Below are positions 37,153-47,908 of a stretch of 64,000 nt of DNA, piece by piece (the first letter of the stretch is position 1; each line of letters opens with the position of its first letter). The notes under the pieces are model-generated. The model worked only from the letters and a program-made list of their open reading frames with translations, made no database searches and was not told the DNA's origin. A program made the translations under genes and the position numbers. Origin of the DNA: Loktanella sp. D2R18 (GTDB lineage Bacteria; Pseudomonadota; Alphaproteobacteria; Rhodobacterales; Rhodobacteraceae); the NCBI RefSeq assembly GCF_003318235.1, contig NZ_QOCG01000030.1, forward strand, positions 310,001-374,000. The letters run 5' to 3'.

Positions 37153-38346
37153 ATGAACATCCACGAATATCAGGCCAAAGCACTCTTGCGCAGCTACGGC
37201 GCGCCAGTTTCTGACGGCCGCCCTGTCACCCGTGCAGAAGACGCAAAAACCGCCGCTGGCGAACTTGATGGCCCGCTTTGGGTGGTCAAGGCGCAGATCC
37301 ACGCAGGTGGGCGCGGCAAAGGCAAATTCAAAGAAGCTGACGCAGGCGAAGCAGGCGGTGTCCGTCTTGCTAAATCAGTCGAAGAAGCTGCCGAAGAAGC
37401 CAAAAAGATGCTGGGCCGCACATTGGTCACGCATCAAACTGGTCCCGTCGGCAAAGTTGTGAACCGCATCTACATCGAAGACGGTTCAGGCATTGAAACT
37501 GAAATGTATCTCGCCCTGCTCGTTGATCGTGCAACAAGCCGGATTGGTTTTGTTGTGTCGACCGAAGGCGGCATGGACATCGAGGAAGTTGCCGAAAACA
37601 CCCCTGAAAAGATCCTGAACTTCACAGTTGATCCTGCGACTGGCTATCAGGCGTTCCACGGCCGCCGCGTTGCGTTCGCACTTGGCCTGAATGGCCCGCA
37701 AACAAAGCAATGCGTCAAACTTATGGGCCAGCTTTATACAGCCTTCGTCGAAAAAGACATGGAAATGCTGGAAATCAACCCATTGATCGTCACCGACGGC
37801 GGCGACCTCAAAGTGTTGGATGCCAAAGTTTCATTCGACGGCAACGCGATCTACCGCCACGCGGATATTGCCGCGCTGCGCGACGAAACCGAAGAAGACC
37901 CCAAAGAATTGGCCGCATCAAAGTTCGACCTGAACTACATCGCCCTTGAAGGCGAAATCGGCTGCATGGTGAACGGTGCGGGCCTCGCGATGGCTACAAT
38001 GGACATCATCAAACTTTACGGTGCTGAACCTGCCAACTTCCTCGACGTTGGTGGCGGCGCGACCAAAGAAAAAGTAACCGAAGCCTTCAAAATCATCACA
38101 TCTGATCCAAACGTCAAAGGCATCCTCGTGAACATCTTTGGCGGCATCATGCGTTGCGACGTCATCGCCGAAGGCGTAATCGCGGCTGTCAAAGAAGTCG
38201 GCCTGCAAGTGCCACTGGTTGTCCGCCTCGAAGGGACGAACGTCGAAAAAGGCAAAGAGATCATCAACAATTCCGGCCTCGCCGTGATTGCAGCTGACGA
38301 CCTCAAAGACGGTGCCCAAAAAATCGTGAAAGCGGTCAAAGGGTGA
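37153..38346 (+). CDS. sucC: Succinyl-CoA synthetase beta subunit (ADP-forming)
   Basis: A 397-residue ATP-grasp subunit that, with SucD, makes ATP from succinyl-CoA. Landmarks are [48 protein letters not shown] and [15 protein letters not shown]. Length is normal. The upstream site GGACATGTCC leaves no strong Shine-Dalgarno. The TGA stop overlaps the ATG of the lipoprotein gene (TGATG). Confidence 0.97.
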   Translation: MNIHEYQAKALLRSYGAPVSDGRPVTRAEDAKTAAGELDGPLWVVKAQIHAGGRGKGKFKEADAGEAGGVRLAKSVEEAAEEAKKMLGRTLVTHQTGPVGKVVNRIYIEDGSGIETEMYLALLVDRATSRIGFVVSTEGGMDIEEVAENTPEKILNFTVDPATGYQAFHGRRVAFALGLNGPQTKQCVKLMGQLYTAFVEKDMEMLEINPLIVTDGGDLKVLDAKVSFDGNAIYRHADIAALRDETEEDPKELAASKFDLNYIALEGEIGCMVNGAGLAMATMDIIKLYGAEPANFLDVGGGATKEKVTEAFKIITSDPNVKGILVNIFGGIMRCDVIAEGVIAAVKEVGLQVPLVVRLEGTNVEKGKEIINNSGLAVIAADDLKDGAQKIVKAVKG

Positions 38347-38879
38347 TGCAAAAGGCGGTCAAAAACCTGAGCATTGCATCGATAATCTCGTTGCTTGCCG
38401 CGTGTGCTACAGCACCGACGTCAACAAGTGACCAAACTTCAGGCGGAGCTCCTTCGTTGCGCGCTTCGCTGGTCAACACGACCGTCGAAAACAGTTTTGA
38501 GAACGCGATCGCCGCATGTGCAAATTACGTCGTCTCGGGTACAGCGCTGTCTTCACTCGGAAGTCACGGATTTCAACAATCCGGGACCAAACAAACTATC
38601 CGATTGGAAAACCCCAATGCGCTGGGAAACTCTAAAATTGTTGCAGTTCCGCGGCGTGGCGAGTGCCACGTCACGACATCGCCAGTAGCCTTCCGGGACA
38701 TTAGCACCGTTACAAACTGGATAGAACCCGCCCTTATTCAAGCAGGTTTCACGAAACAAATTCGTCCACAAAACGAACACTTTGCAGAGATCCTTTTTGT
38801 AAAGAACGGTGTCACTGTCGACGTGCGTAGATCGACCGGTGCTGGCGAGTTCAACGTAATATTGAGGCGAGAGCAATAG
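38346..38879 (+). CDS. Lipoprotein inserted between sucC and sucD, function unknown
   Basis: A 177-residue protein with a signal peptide and lipobox ([10 protein letters not shown], Cys at about residue 20). A low-complexity Thr/Ser linker and a globular domain with two Cys follow. There is no membrane helix in the mature part. It begins on the sucC stop (TGATG), and sucD follows after 67 bp, so it is co-transcribed with TCA enzymes although it acts outside the cytoplasm. I recognise no domain. Confidence 0.75.
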   Translation: MQKAVKNLSIASIISLLAACATAPTSTSDQTSGGAPSLRASLVNTTVENSFENAIAACANYVVSGTALSSLGSHGFQQSGTKQTIRLENPNALGNSKIVAVPRRGECHVTTSPVAFRDISTVTNWIEPALIQAGFTKQIRPQNEHFAEILFVKNGVTVDVRRSTGAGEFNVILRREQ

Positions 38880-38946
38880 CGCCGGAAAAACACTGCGGCG
38901 ACGAGACGTCGCCGCAACGCAAACAGAAAACTTAGGAACCAGCCAC

Positions 38947-39828
38947 ATGGCCATTCTCGTAAACGAAAACACCAAAGTCATCTGTCAGGGCCTTACGGGT
39001 TCGCAGGGGACATTCCACTCTGAACAAGCCATTGCTTATGGCACAAAAATGGTTGGCGGCGTGACGCCCGGCAAAGGCGGACAGGTTCATCTAGACCTGC
39101 CGATCTTTAACTCGGTCCACGAAGCCAAGCACGTCACCGAAGCCAACGCATCGGTCATCTATGTGCCGCCGCCGTTCGCAGCCGATTCAATCCTCGAGGC
39201 GATCGACGCTGAAATGGAACTGATCATTTGTATCACCGAAGGCATCCCTGTGCTGGACATGATGCGGGTCAAACGCGCGCTCGAAGGTTCTGCCTCACGC
39301 TTGATCGGGCCAAACTGCCCGGGCGTGATCACGCCTGACGCCTGCAAAATCGGCATCATGCCGGGCCACATCCACAAACGTGGGTCCGTTGGTGTTGTGT
39401 CGCGGTCTGGTACATTGACTTACGAAGCGGTGAAGCAGACCTCTGATTCCGGTCTTGGTCAGTCAACCGCTGTCGGCATCGGTGGCGACCCCATCAAAGG
39501 CACAGAGCACATCGACGTGCTGGACATGTTCCTTGACGATGATGAAACACAATCCATCATCATGATCGGTGAGATCGGTGGCTCTGCAGAAGAAGAAGCC
39601 GCAGAATTCCTTGCTGATCAGCGCAAAAAGGGCCGCTGGAAACCAACCGCTGGCTTTATCGCCGGCCGCACGGCACCTCCGGGCCGCCGCATGGGTCACG
39701 CTGGCGCGATTGTTGCCGGCGGTAAAGGCGACGCGGAAAGCAAGATCGAAGCCATGAAATCTGCCGGCATCATCGTCGCAGACAGCCCCGCCACACTTGG
39801 CGAAGCTGTGCTCAAGGCAATCGGCTAA
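38947..39828 (+). CDS. sucD: Succinyl-CoA synthetase alpha subunit
   Basis: A 293-residue subunit carrying the phosphorylated His. Landmarks are [17 protein letters not shown] (CoA-binding loop), [20 protein letters not shown] and [20 protein letters not shown], where the active His is in GHAGA. It is separated from sucC by a lipoprotein gene, which is not the textbook sucCD adjacency. AGGAACC is upstream of the ATG. Confidence 0.97.
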   Translation: MAILVNENTKVICQGLTGSQGTFHSEQAIAYGTKMVGGVTPGKGGQVHLDLPIFNSVHEAKHVTEANASVIYVPPPFAADSILEAIDAEMELIICITEGIPVLDMMRVKRALEGSASRLIGPNCPGVITPDACKIGIMPGHIHKRGSVGVVSRSGTLTYEAVKQTSDSGLGQSTAVGIGGDPIKGTEHIDVLDMFLDDDETQSIIMIGEIGGSAEEEAAEFLADQRKKGRWKPTAGFIAGRTAPPGRRMGHAGAIVAGGKGDAESKIEAMKSAGIIVADSPATLGEAVLKAIG

Positions 39829-39836
39829 AAGACACC

Positions 39837-39863
39837 GCACGGTGCAATTCAATTGCGCCGTGC
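39837..39863 (+). repeat. Near-perfect 27-nt hairpin between sucD and the DUF805 gene
   Basis: The arms GCACGG-T-GCAATT and AATTGC-G-CCGTGC surround a single central C, with one T/G wobble position. It starts 9 bp after the sucD stop. No U-run follows, so it is more likely an mRNA processing or stabilising element in the suc transcript than a terminator. Confidence 0.6.
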
Positions 39864-39899
39864 AATCAACCGCACGTAAGACGGTCTAGGATAGACAAG

Positions 39900-40352
39900 A
39901 TGAAGTCACTGCAAATAATCCAAGCAGGAATTCGTTCTACGTTTGACTTTGAAGGTCAGGCGTCAAGGCGTGAGTTTTGGATATTTGTCCCCCCCTTACT
40001 CGTACTATCGTTTTGTGTTTATTTGGCCTTGATCCCATTCGCGAATTCAAAAGATACGTTTCTCGTCATTTTTGTCATTGCGGCAAGTATTTCAGCGCCG
40101 ACTATGGCAATGGCTGCCCGCCGAGCAAACGAATCTGGATTGGGCTTAGCTGGTGCTCAGTATGGCCCCATGATCTCACTATTCGGGCTAGGCCTTTACG
40201 GATTCCATGTTTCCGAAATGCCACCAGACCCAGCAAGTACAGAATACTTCCCGGTGATAGCAGCCATCCTTTTCATCCTCGGCCTAGCAATATTGACCAA
40301 GATCGGCCTGAAACCACCTTTAAATCAGCCCCCCAATGAGGTTCTCTCATGA
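39900..40352 (+). CDS. DUF805 membrane protein within the suc operon
   Basis: A 150-residue protein of the DUF805 family, seen from the N-terminal FDFEGQASRREFWIFVPPLL block and three to four membrane helices. The family is common in bacteria and has no clear function. Its stop overlaps the sucA ATG (ATGA), so it is co-translated with sucA. Confidence 0.82.
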   Translation: MKSLQIIQAGIRSTFDFEGQASRREFWIFVPPLLVLSFCVYLALIPFANSKDTFLVIFVIAASISAPTMAMAARRANESGLGLAGAQYGPMISLFGLGLYGFHVSEMPPDPASTEYFPVIAAILFILGLAILTKIGLKPPLNQPPNEVLS

Positions 40353-43306
40353 ACGATCAATCACCTAACGACATTCTCCACGCCTCATCGTTCCTGCAAG
40401 GGCATAATGCGGAATATGTAGAACAGCTTTATGCGCGCTATGCTGACAACCCCAATGCGGTTGACGAAAGCTGGCGTGAATTTTTCAAGGCGCTGGGTGA
40501 TGCTCCAACGGACGCCAAGGCAGAGGCCGCAGGCCCGTCTTGGGGCCGTATGGATTGGCCCCCGGTTCCCAACGACGACCTGACATCTGCGCTTGACGGC
40601 CAATGGCCAGCCGAACCTGAAGCTGCGGGTAAAAAGATCAAAGCGAAAGCCGCCGAAAAAGGCGTGTCGTTAGACGAAAACCAAGTGCGCAACGCCGTGT
40701 TGGACAGCATCCGCGCGCTGATGATCATCCGCGCCTACCGTATTCGCGGCCATTTGATTGCGGATCTTGATCCACTGGGCATGCGTGAGAACGTCCCGCA
40801 CCCAGAGCTTGATCCAAAATCTTACGGCTTTACCGCCGCCGACATGGATCGCCCGATCTTTATCGACAACGTGCTGGGCCTCGAAGTCGCGACAATGAAC
40901 GAAATCATGGCGATCGTGCAACGCACCTACTGCGGCACATTTGCCTTGCAATACATGCATATTTCCAACCCCGAAGAAGCGGGCTGGCTGAAAGAACGTA
41001 TCGAAGGCTACGGCAAAGAAATCACCTTTACCCAGAATGGCCGTAAGGCGATTTTGAACAGCCTGGTGCAGGCCGAAGGTTTTGAAAAATTCTTGCACGT
41101 CAAATACATGGGCACCAAGCGTTTTGGCCTAGATGGCGGCGAAAGCCTGATCCCGGCGATGGAACAAATCATCAAGCGCGGCGGTCAACTGGGCATGGAT
41201 GAGATCATCATCGGGATGCCGCACCGTGGGCGTCTTTCTGTTCTTGCGAACGTAATGGAAAAACCTTACCGCGCGATCTTTAACGAATTCCAAGGTGGGT
41301 CGTTCAAGCCCGAGGATGTCGATGGTTCCGGCGATGTGAAATATCACCTTGGCGCATCATCAGACCGCAGCTTTGATGACAACTCAGTGCACCTGTCGCT
41401 AACCGCCAACCCGTCCCACCTAGAAGCCGTGAACCCGGTTGTCTTGGGTAAGGTCCGCGCCAAGCAAGACCAAAAGAATGACGTTGATCGCACCCGCGTT
41501 ATGGCGATATTATTGCACGGCGATGCGGCCTTTGCTGGCCAAGGTGTCGTAGCTGAAGGGTTCGGCCTGTCCGGCCTTAAGGGTCACAAAACAGGTGGCA
41601 CGATGCATATCGTGGTGAACAACCAAATCGGTTTCACCACAGCGCCGCACTTTAGCCGCTCAAGCCCCTACCCTACTGATATTGCGCTGATGGTTGAGGC
41701 ACCGATTTTCCACGTCAATGGCGACGACCCAGAGGCTGTCGTGCATGCCGCACGCGTCGCGACCGAGTTCCGCCAAAAATTCCACAAAGACGTGGTTCTT
41801 GATATCATTTGCTACCGCCGCTTTGGTCACAACGAAGGCGATGAGCCGATGTTTACCAACCCGGTGATGTACAAAAAGATCAAAAAGCAAAAAACCACGC
41901 TGACGCTTTACACCGAACGTCTGGTCAAAGACGGGCTGATCCCCGAAGGCGAAATCGAAGATATGAAGGCCGCGTTCCAAGCGCACCTGAATACGGAGTT
42001 CGAGAACGGTAAGACCTTTAAGCCCAACAAGGCCGACTGGCTTGATGGGAAATGGTCACATCTGGATCGCCAAAAGGAAGATTATCAACGTGGCGCGACC
42101 GCCATCGATGAAAAGACATTCCAAGAAATCGGGCGTGGTCTGACAACTGTGCCGGATGGTTTCCCTGTCCACAAAACCGTGAATCGCATTTTGGGTGCCA
42201 AATCTAAAATGTTCGAAAGCGGCGAAGGCTTCGATTGGGCCACGGGTGAAGCGCTCGCATTTGGGTCGCTTGTCACCGAAGGCTACCCTGTGCGCCTGTC
42301 CGGGCAGGATAGTACACGCGGGACATTCAGCCAACGCCATTCGGGTCTGATTAACCAAGAAAACGAAGATCGCTATTACCCGCTGAACAACATCCGCGAA
42401 GGCCAGGCGCAATACGAAGTTATCGACAGCATGCTGTCGGAATACGCGGTGCTTGGCTTCGAATATGGCTATTCACTGGCCGAACCTAACGCGCTGACCC
42501 TTTGGGAAGCCCAGTTCGGCGATTTCGCCAACGGCGCGCAGATCATGTTTGATCAGTTCATTTCTTCGGGTGAAAGCAAATGGTTGCGGATGTCGGGTCT
42601 CGTGTGTCTCCTGCCGCATGGCTACGAAGGACAAGGGCCAGAGCATTCAAGCGCGCGTCTGGAACGGTTTTTAACCATGTGTGGTGGTGACAACTGGATC
42701 GTTGCGAACTGTACGACACCTGCAAACTACTTCCACATTCTGCGCCGTCAGCTGCACCGCAGTTACCGAAAACCGCTTATCATGATGACGCCGAAATCAT
42801 TATTGCGTCACAAGATGGCGGTTTCCAAGGCCGAAGAATTTACCACCGGGTCTAGTTTCCACCGCGTCTTGTGGGATGATGCGCAGCAAGGTAATTCTGA
42901 CACCAAACTCGTCGCAGACGACAAGATCAAGCGCGTCGTGATGTGTTCAGGTAAGGTCTATTATGACCTGTTAGAAGAGCGCGACGCACGCGGCATAAAC
43001 GACGTTTACATCTTGCGGTTCGAACAGTTCTATCCGTTCCCGGCCCAATCGGCCATGAACGAGCTGACCCGGTTCAAAAACGCCGACATGGTCTGGTGCC
43101 AAGAAGAACCCAAAAACCAAGGTGCTTGGTCCTTTATGGAACCAAACATCGAATGGGTTCTGACCCGGACCAAAGCCAAAACCACACGCCCTGTCTACGC
43201 AGGTCGCGCCGCAGCGGCATCCCCGGCGACGGGCCTTGCCAGCAAACACAAAGCAGAACAAGCGGCGCTCGTTAACGACGCCCTGACTATCAAAGGAACA
43301 AAGTAA
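40349..43306 (+). CDS. sucA: 2-oxoglutarate dehydrogenase E1 component
   Basis: A 985-residue thiamine-diphosphate-dependent decarboxylase, first enzyme of the 2-oxoglutarate dehydrogenase complex. Landmarks are [22 protein letters not shown] at the N-terminus, [46 protein letters not shown] and [21 protein letters not shown]. Length is normal for the family. The stop shares a base with the start of sucB (TAATG). Confidence 0.97.
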   Translation: MNDQSPNDILHASSFLQGHNAEYVEQLYARYADNPNAVDESWREFFKALGDAPTDAKAEAAGPSWGRMDWPPVPNDDLTSALDGQWPAEPEAAGKKIKAKAAEKGVSLDENQVRNAVLDSIRALMIIRAYRIRGHLIADLDPLGMRENVPHPELDPKSYGFTAADMDRPIFIDNVLGLEVATMNEIMAIVQRTYCGTFALQYMHISNPEEAGWLKERIEGYGKEITFTQNGRKAILNSLVQAEGFEKFLHVKYMGTKRFGLDGGESLIPAMEQIIKRGGQLGMDEIIIGMPHRGRLSVLANVMEKPYRAIFNEFQGGSFKPEDVDGSGDVKYHLGASSDRSFDDNSVHLSLTANPSHLEAVNPVVLGKVRAKQDQKNDVDRTRVMAILLHGDAAFAGQGVVAEGFGLSGLKGHKTGGTMHIVVNNQIGFTTAPHFSRSSPYPTDIALMVEAPIFHVNGDDPEAVVHAARVATEFRQKFHKDVVLDIICYRRFGHNEGDEPMFTNPVMYKKIKKQKTTLTLYTERLVKDGLIPEGEIEDMKAAFQAHLNTEFENGKTFKPNKADWLDGKWSHLDRQKEDYQRGATAIDEKTFQEIGRGLTTVPDGFPVHKTVNRILGAKSKMFESGEGFDWATGEALAFGSLVTEGYPVRLSGQDSTRGTFSQRHSGLINQENEDRYYPLNNIREGQAQYEVIDSMLSEYAVLGFEYGYSLAEPNALTLWEAQFGDFANGAQIMFDQFISSGESKWLRMSGLVCLLPHGYEGQGPEHSSARLERFLTMCGGDNWIVANCTTPANYFHILRRQLHRSYRKPLIMMTPKSLLRHKMAVSKAEEFTTGSSFHRVLWDDAQQGNSDTKLVADDKIKRVVMCSGKVYYDLLEERDARGINDVYILRFEQFYPFPAQSAMNELTRFKNADMVWCQEEPKNQGAWSFMEPNIEWVLTRTKAKTTRPVYAGRAAAASPATGLASKHKAEQAALVNDALTIKGTK

Positions 43307-44481
43307 TGAGCACCGAAGTCCGCGTACCAACGCTTGGCGAATCCGTCACCGAAGCCACAGTTGCCACATGGTTCAAACAGCCCGGCGACGCCGTGGCTGT
43401 TGACGAAATGCTGTGCGAACTTGAAACCGACAAAGTCACCGTCGAAGTGCCATCACCCGTCGCAGGCACATTGTCAGAAATCGTCGCCGCTGAAGGCGAC
43501 ACTGTCGGCGTTGACGCGCTGCTGGCGCAAATCGCCGCAGGCGACGCAGCCCCTGCCCCCAAGACCGAAGCACCCGCTGCAGCCCCGGCAGCCGCACCCG
43601 CTGCCAAAGACGTTGAAGACGCCCCATCCGCGAAAAAACTGATGGCAGAAAACAACCTGTCTAACGTTACAGGCACCGGCAAAGATGGCCGCGTCATGAA
43701 AGAAGACGTGCTAAACGCACTGGCATCCCCTGCACCCGCAGCCCCGGCCGCACCGCGCGCACCAGTCGCTGCCAATCAGGTTGACCGTGAAGAGCGTGTC
43801 AAAATGACCCGCCTGCGCCAAACCATCGCGCGCCGCTTGAAAGAAAGCCAAAACACCGCTGCCATGCTGACCACCTATAACGAGGTCGACATGACCGAGG
43901 TCATGGCCCTGCGGAACCAGTACAAAGACCTGTTCTTGAAAAAGCACGGCGTCAAACTTGGCTTTATGTCTTTCTTTACCAAGGCATGTATCCACGCGCT
44001 GAATGAAGTGCCTGATGTGAACGCCGAAATCGACGGCACCGACGTTGTCTATAAAAACTACGTCAACATGGGCATCGCTGCGGGCACGCCCACTGGCCTT
44101 GTGGTTCCCGTGATCAACGATGCCGATCAGATGTCATTTGCTGACATCGAAAAAGCAATCGCGGAAAAAGGGGCCAAAGCGCGTGACGGAAAACTGTCGA
44201 TGGCGGAAATGCAAGGCGGCACATTCACCATCTCAAACGGTGGTGTCTACGGCTCGCTGATGTCCTCACCGATCCTGAACCCCCCACAGTCCGGCATCCT
44301 CGGCATGCACAAAATCCAAGACCGCCCAATGGCGATCAACGGTGAAGTTGTGATCCGACCAATGATGTACCTTGCGCTGTCTTACGACCACCGGATCGTC
44401 GACGGCAAAGGCGCTGTGACGTTCCTCGTACGCGTCAAAGAAGCGCTCGAAGACCCACGCCGTTTGTTGATGGATCTGTAA
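43306..44481 (+). CDS. sucB: Dihydrolipoyl succinyltransferase (E2 of 2-oxoglutarate dehydrogenase)
   Basis: A 391-residue E2 with one lipoyl domain (residues 1-80, lipoyl-Lys43 in [14 protein letters not shown]), an Ala/Pro linker and a peripheral-subunit-binding domain ([28 protein letters not shown], written here as two known blocks). The catalytic domain ends [16 protein letters not shown], with the active His-Asp. It forms the core of the complex with SucA and Lpd. The usual neighbour lpd is 1.85 kb further on, after four other genes. Confidence 0.96.
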   Translation: MSTEVRVPTLGESVTEATVATWFKQPGDAVAVDEMLCELETDKVTVEVPSPVAGTLSEIVAAEGDTVGVDALLAQIAAGDAAPAPKTEAPAAAPAAAPAAKDVEDAPSAKKLMAENNLSNVTGTGKDGRVMKEDVLNALASPAPAAPAAPRAPVAANQVDREERVKMTRLRQTIARRLKESQNTAAMLTTYNEVDMTEVMALRNQYKDLFLKKHGVKLGFMSFFTKACIHALNEVPDVNAEIDGTDVVYKNYVNMGIAAGTPTGLVVPVINDADQMSFADIEKAIAEKGAKARDGKLSMAEMQGGTFTISNGGVYGSLMSSPILNPPQSGILGMHKIQDRPMAINGEVVIRPMMYLALSYDHRIVDGKGAVTFLVRVKEALEDPRRLLMDL

Positions 44482-44486
44482 ACCAC

Positions 44487-44831
44487 ATGGCCCGGCGGAC
44501 ATCAGAACAGGTTATGGTCATCTTTGATCATATTTGGGACTGTTTTGATGCCGCCCGTGCCGCTCAGAAACATATGTACGACGACGCAACTTACAAACTG
44601 CGCGAGGAGCTCTTGATCAGTCATGAAGAGATGCGCGAAGCGGTCACTTCCAAAAAAATATCGGCCTCCGAAGCCCTCCATGGGGTTCGGTCAGCTTGGA
44701 GCTCTTGTCACTCGCTCTATGTGGAGTGCAAACACTCAGAAAGTGCGGCAGCCGAACAGTTTCTATCGCAATACCAGAAAATCACGGGCCGAAATTACTT
44801 TGATGACCAAAAAGACATTCGGGCAATGTAA
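44487..44831 (+). CDS. Unknown 114-residue protein downstream of sucB
   Basis: A soluble, mostly helical protein with no signal peptide and several Cys/His residues (SSCHSLYVECKHSES). I recognise no domain. It starts only 5 bp after sucB and ends on the first base of the next small ORF (TAATG), so it is part of the suc operon. Confidence 0.65.
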   Translation: MARRTSEQVMVIFDHIWDCFDAARAAQKHMYDDATYKLREELLISHEEMREAVTSKKISASEALHGVRSAWSSCHSLYVECKHSESAAAEQFLSQYQKITGRNYFDDQKDIRAM

Positions 44832-45037
44832 TGACAGTTTTGCCAATCATGCTCGCAGTTCGTTCAAGAGACCGAACCCACGTTTCACGTGGTTTGCGGG
44901 ATAGCCGATCTATGGATATGTCGGCTAACGCCTGCAATTTTTTGACCTCTGTGGGTGAAGTGATGCTTGCGCAATTCGCCTGCAAAGGACCTCTTGGCCA
45001 CTACCCAATCGCTCGCGTTATTGCTGGAGGCGCTTGA
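44831..45037 (+). CDS. Possible 68-residue protein, function unknown
   Basis: The ATG overlaps the stop of the previous gene (TAATG), and the stop lies between the GGAGG and the ATG of the next gene. This is the geometry of a translationally coupled chain. The protein has a hydrophobic N-terminus and a central AQFACKG segment. I recognise no family. The frame is short, so it could be chance. Confidence 0.42.
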   Translation: MTVLPIMLAVRSRDRTHVSRGLRDSRSMDMSANACNFLTSVGEVMLAQFACKGPLGHYPIARVIAGGA

Positions 45038-45038
45038 T

Positions 45039-45872
45039 ATGGTTCGCGATGAACGTATCCGTGCCCTCGCCGAAAAAGATGTGTTGTACCGACGCGAGCT
45101 GGGACGCCGGCGCAGGTTTCAACGGCTCTTGATCCAGGCGGAGGGGTTTAATGCCTATACCACGCAACCCGATTTTATGCCTGTCCGCATTAAGCGCTCT
45201 CCAGCTCCACGCGGCACGTTTCTGATCTGCGGAAGTATGGGCGGCGGCGATATGATTTCTAAGTTGGAATTTGAGGGGACATTGAGCTCGGTCAATTGCG
45301 ACCAGATTTATATCAAAGATTTTGAAAAAATCTGGTATCAAAATGGGCTCATGGGGATGACCGAGAACCGGGAAGAAACAATCAATTTTCTGAAATCCCT
45401 CTTGCAGGACTTCCCACGTCCGCTCACGGTTTTAGGTGCAAGCGCTGGCGGGTATGCGGCGCTGCTGTTCGGGCATGCACTTGATGCTGAACGCATTGTG
45501 ACATTTGGCGCGCAGACTTTGTTAACGCGTCACGTTGTCAGAGTTTATAGCGACCCGCGTGACCATCGCACCCGGTTTCGGCACGACATGCCGGAAAACG
45601 ACCTTCGTAAAGTTCTAATAGAAAACCCTCTTTCAGGGCATGCAGAAATGCACTTTTCCGACAAAAACAAACTCGATACGAGACAACACGGCTATTTGGC
45701 TGATCTCCCCAATATCACCCAAATTGCGCATGACTCGCGACCGCATAATGTTTCAATCCGTTTGAAAGCACAGGGAAAACTAATAGACATTCTTGATCCA
45801 CCTGAGGTGGCTGAACAAGAAGTGCGGCCAGTATCCCCCCTAAGTGACGGAGACAACTTCCATGCCAGCTGA
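45039..45872 (+). CDS. Alpha/beta-hydrolase-like protein
   Basis: A 277-residue protein with a nucleophile elbow VLGASAGGYAALLFG (Ser in G-A-S-A-G) and a preceding PRGTFLICGSMGGG strand-loop. This suggests an alpha/beta-hydrolase fold. A late His in ITQIAHDSRPHN may complete the triad. The N-terminus is Arg-rich (RRELGRRRRFQRLL). There is no signal peptide. GGAGG eight bases before the ATG at 45039 fixes the start, and an in-frame start at 44967 would overlap the preceding ORF. The substrate is unknown. It lies in the suc-lpd operon stretch. Confidence 0.7.
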   Translation: MVRDERIRALAEKDVLYRRELGRRRRFQRLLIQAEGFNAYTTQPDFMPVRIKRSPAPRGTFLICGSMGGGDMISKLEFEGTLSSVNCDQIYIKDFEKIWYQNGLMGMTENREETINFLKSLLQDFPRPLTVLGASAGGYAALLFGHALDAERIVTFGAQTLLTRHVVRVYSDPRDHRTRFRHDMPENDLRKVLIENPLSGHAEMHFSDKNKLDTRQHGYLADLPNITQIAHDSRPHNVSIRLKAQGKLIDILDPPEVAEQEVRPVSPLSDGDNFHAS

Positions 45873-46272
45873 ACTCACCGTACTTGCCCTTGCGGCACTC
45901 TTGCAAGCGATCCAATTTTGCCTAATGGCCATTCCCGCCAATATCGAACTTGGCCCCGGCAAGACCGCCAGTCCACGTGACCCGCAACGCCTTGGCAAAC
46001 CGTTGATGGACCAAGCCAGCGTTGGCACCGGCCGCCTGTTCCGGGCGATGAATAACCATTTTGAGGCGTTGATCTTGTTCACCATTGCCGTGGTCGTGAT
46101 CACGCTTGGCGACAAGGGCACCGGGTTTAGCGCGATTTGTGCGTGGACCTATCTGGCCGCCCGCATTCTTTATGTCCCCGCATATTATTTTGGCTGGACG
46201 CCTTGGCGCTCGCTGATTTGGTTTGTGGGGTTTCTCTCGACCATGCTCATGATAATCTCGGCACTGTTCTAG
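45862..46272 (+). CDS. MAPEG-family membrane protein
   Basis: A 136-residue protein with four membrane helices, matching the MAPEG family. Landmarks are FRAMNNHFEALILFTIAVVVI and LAARILYVPAYYFGW. The eukaryotic members act on glutathione and leukotrienes. The role in bacteria is unclear. The ATG at 45862 has GGAG nine bases upstream and overlaps the end of the hydrolase-like gene by 11 bp. GTG at 45844 is the alternative. Confidence 0.85.
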   Translation: MPAELTVLALAALLQAIQFCLMAIPANIELGPGKTASPRDPQRLGKPLMDQASVGTGRLFRAMNNHFEALILFTIAVVVITLGDKGTGFSAICAWTYLAARILYVPAYYFGWTPWRSLIWFVGFLSTMLMIISALF

Positions 46273-46275
46273 ACG

Positions 46276-46313
46276 CCGACTAAAAACCGACAAATGTCCG
46301 ACGTAAGTCCGAC
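46276..46313 (+). repeat. Four CCGAC repeats at exact 11-nt intervals upstream of lpd
   Basis: CCGAC occurs at 46276, 46287, 46298 and 46309, each followed by an A/T-rich six bases. It starts 4 bp after the MAPEG stop and ends 24 bp before the lpd ATG, just upstream of the AAAGGAGA ribosome-binding site. The 11-nt period is about one DNA helical turn, so a row of same-face protein contacts is possible. So is an RNA element in the intercistronic leader. Confidence 0.6.
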
Positions 46314-46337
46314 AGTAAGAAATCTAAAGGAGATACC

Positions 46338-47726
46338 ATGTCCAGCTATGACGTTATCGTAATCGGTGCAGGCCCCGGCGGCTATGTCAGCGCAATCCGT
46401 TGTGCCCAATTGGGGATGAAAGTGGCCGTGGTTGAAGGCCGTGAAACACTTGGCGGCACTTGCCTGAACGTGGGCTGTATCCCGTCAAAGGCACTGTTGC
46501 ACGCGACGCACATGTTGCATGAAGCAGAACATAACTTTGCGGATATGGGCCTGAAGGGCAAAGCGCCTTCGGTCGATTGGAAGCAGATGCTATCCTACAA
46601 AGATAACGTTGTTGGCCAGAATACTGGTGGCATCGAATATCTGTTTAAGAAGAACAAGATCGACTGGATCAAAGGCTGGGCAACCATCCCAAGCGTTGGC
46701 AAAGTTCAGGTCGGTGACGACACATATGACGCCAAAAACATCATTATCGCATCCGGGTCCGAAGCATCTGTCCTGCCGGGGATCGAGGTCGATGAGAAGA
46801 CTGTCGTGACCTCTACAGGCGCGCTGACGCTGAACAAGGTCCCTAAATCACTGGTCGTAATCGGTGCTGGCGTCATCGGGCTAGAGCTTGGGTCAGTCTA
46901 TGCCCGCCTTGGCGCCGAGGTAACAGTGATTGAATTCTTGGATGCGATCACCCCCGGCATGGACGCGGAAATCGCGCGTCAGTTCCAAAAAATGCTGACC
47001 AAGCAGGGCCTTAAATTCAAACTGGGCGCGGCGGTTCAAGGCGTTGAAGTCAAGAACAACAAAGCCACTGTCAGCTATCAGCTGCGTAAAGACGAAAGCG
47101 ATCACACGATCACTGCCGATGCGGTCTTGGTTGCGACAGGCCGCAAACCTTTCACAACCGGTCTGGGGCTTGATGCGCTTGGCGTTGCGCTTTCTGAACG
47201 TGGTCAGATCAAAACCGATGCGAACTACGCGACTAACGTTCCCGGCATCTACGCAATTGGTGACACGATCGCAGGCCCGATGCTTGCCCATAAGGCCGAG
47301 GATGAAGGCATGGCCGTCGCCGAAGGCATCGCAGGCCAAAAGCCGCATGTGAATTACGGTGTCATCCCCGGCGTAATCTACACCCACCCCGAGGTGAGCA
47401 ATGTTGGCGAAACCGAAGAAACGCTCAAAGCTGCCGGACGCGCCTATAAGGTCGGCAAATTCCCGTTCATGGGCAACGCCCGCGCGAAAGCCAACTTTGC
47501 CGGCGACGGCTTTGTAAAGCTGCTGGTCGATGCGCAAACAGACCGCATTTTGGGTGCGCATATCATTGGGCCGATGGCCGGTGATCTGATTCATGAAATC
47601 TGTGTTGCGATGGAATTCGGCGCTGCTGCCGAAGACATCGCCCGCACCTGCCATGCGCACCCAACTTATTCCGAAGCCGTCCGCGAAGCCGCTTTGGCCT
47701 GTGGTGGTGGTGCTATCCACGTTTAG
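46338..47726 (+). CDS. lpd: Dihydrolipoyl dehydrogenase (E3)
   Basis: A 462-residue FAD-dependent disulfide oxidoreductase. Landmarks are [21 protein letters not shown] (FAD), the redox-active disulfide Cys42-Cys47 in [35 protein letters not shown] (NAD), and the C-terminal [16 protein letters not shown] with the catalytic His-Glu. It reoxidises the lipoyl arm of SucB and possibly of other complexes. AAAGGAGA precedes the ATG. Confidence 0.97.
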   Translation: MSSYDVIVIGAGPGGYVSAIRCAQLGMKVAVVEGRETLGGTCLNVGCIPSKALLHATHMLHEAEHNFADMGLKGKAPSVDWKQMLSYKDNVVGQNTGGIEYLFKKNKIDWIKGWATIPSVGKVQVGDDTYDAKNIIIASGSEASVLPGIEVDEKTVVTSTGALTLNKVPKSLVVIGAGVIGLELGSVYARLGAEVTVIEFLDAITPGMDAEIARQFQKMLTKQGLKFKLGAAVQGVEVKNNKATVSYQLRKDESDHTITADAVLVATGRKPFTTGLGLDALGVALSERGQIKTDANYATNVPGIYAIGDTIAGPMLAHKAEDEGMAVAEGIAGQKPHVNYGVIPGVIYTHPEVSNVGETEETLKAAGRAYKVGKFPFMGNARAKANFAGDGFVKLLVDAQTDRILGAHIIGPMAGDLIHEICVAMEFGAAAEDIARTCHAHPTYSEAVREAALACGGGAIHV

Positions 47727-47730
47727 CACT

Positions 47731-47765
47731 TTGGCGCGCCGACCAACAATCGGCGCGCCAATTTC
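47731..47765 (+). terminator. Terminator after lpd
   Basis: A perfect 12-bp stem, TTGGCGCGCCGA with TCGGCGCGCCAA, closes a 7-nt loop. A short T-containing stretch (TTTCG) follows. It begins 4 bp after the lpd stop and probably ends the long suc-lpd transcript. Confidence 0.8.
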
Positions 47766-47908
47766 GAAATTCTATTGATCCGATTTTAGAGACAATTCCC
47801 GAAAAACTAGTTAACCTTGCAGCGCTATTAGGCATCTGCGACCATATATCCGCCACATTTTTGCACCCAATCCATGTTTTAAGGCGTCAACGTTTTGTGA
47901 GAGCCGAA

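Noticed and set aside
47861-47908. Upstream start of the TerB-like gene at 47861
   Set aside because: It would place 16 polar residues before a clean signal peptide that begins at the ATG at 47909.
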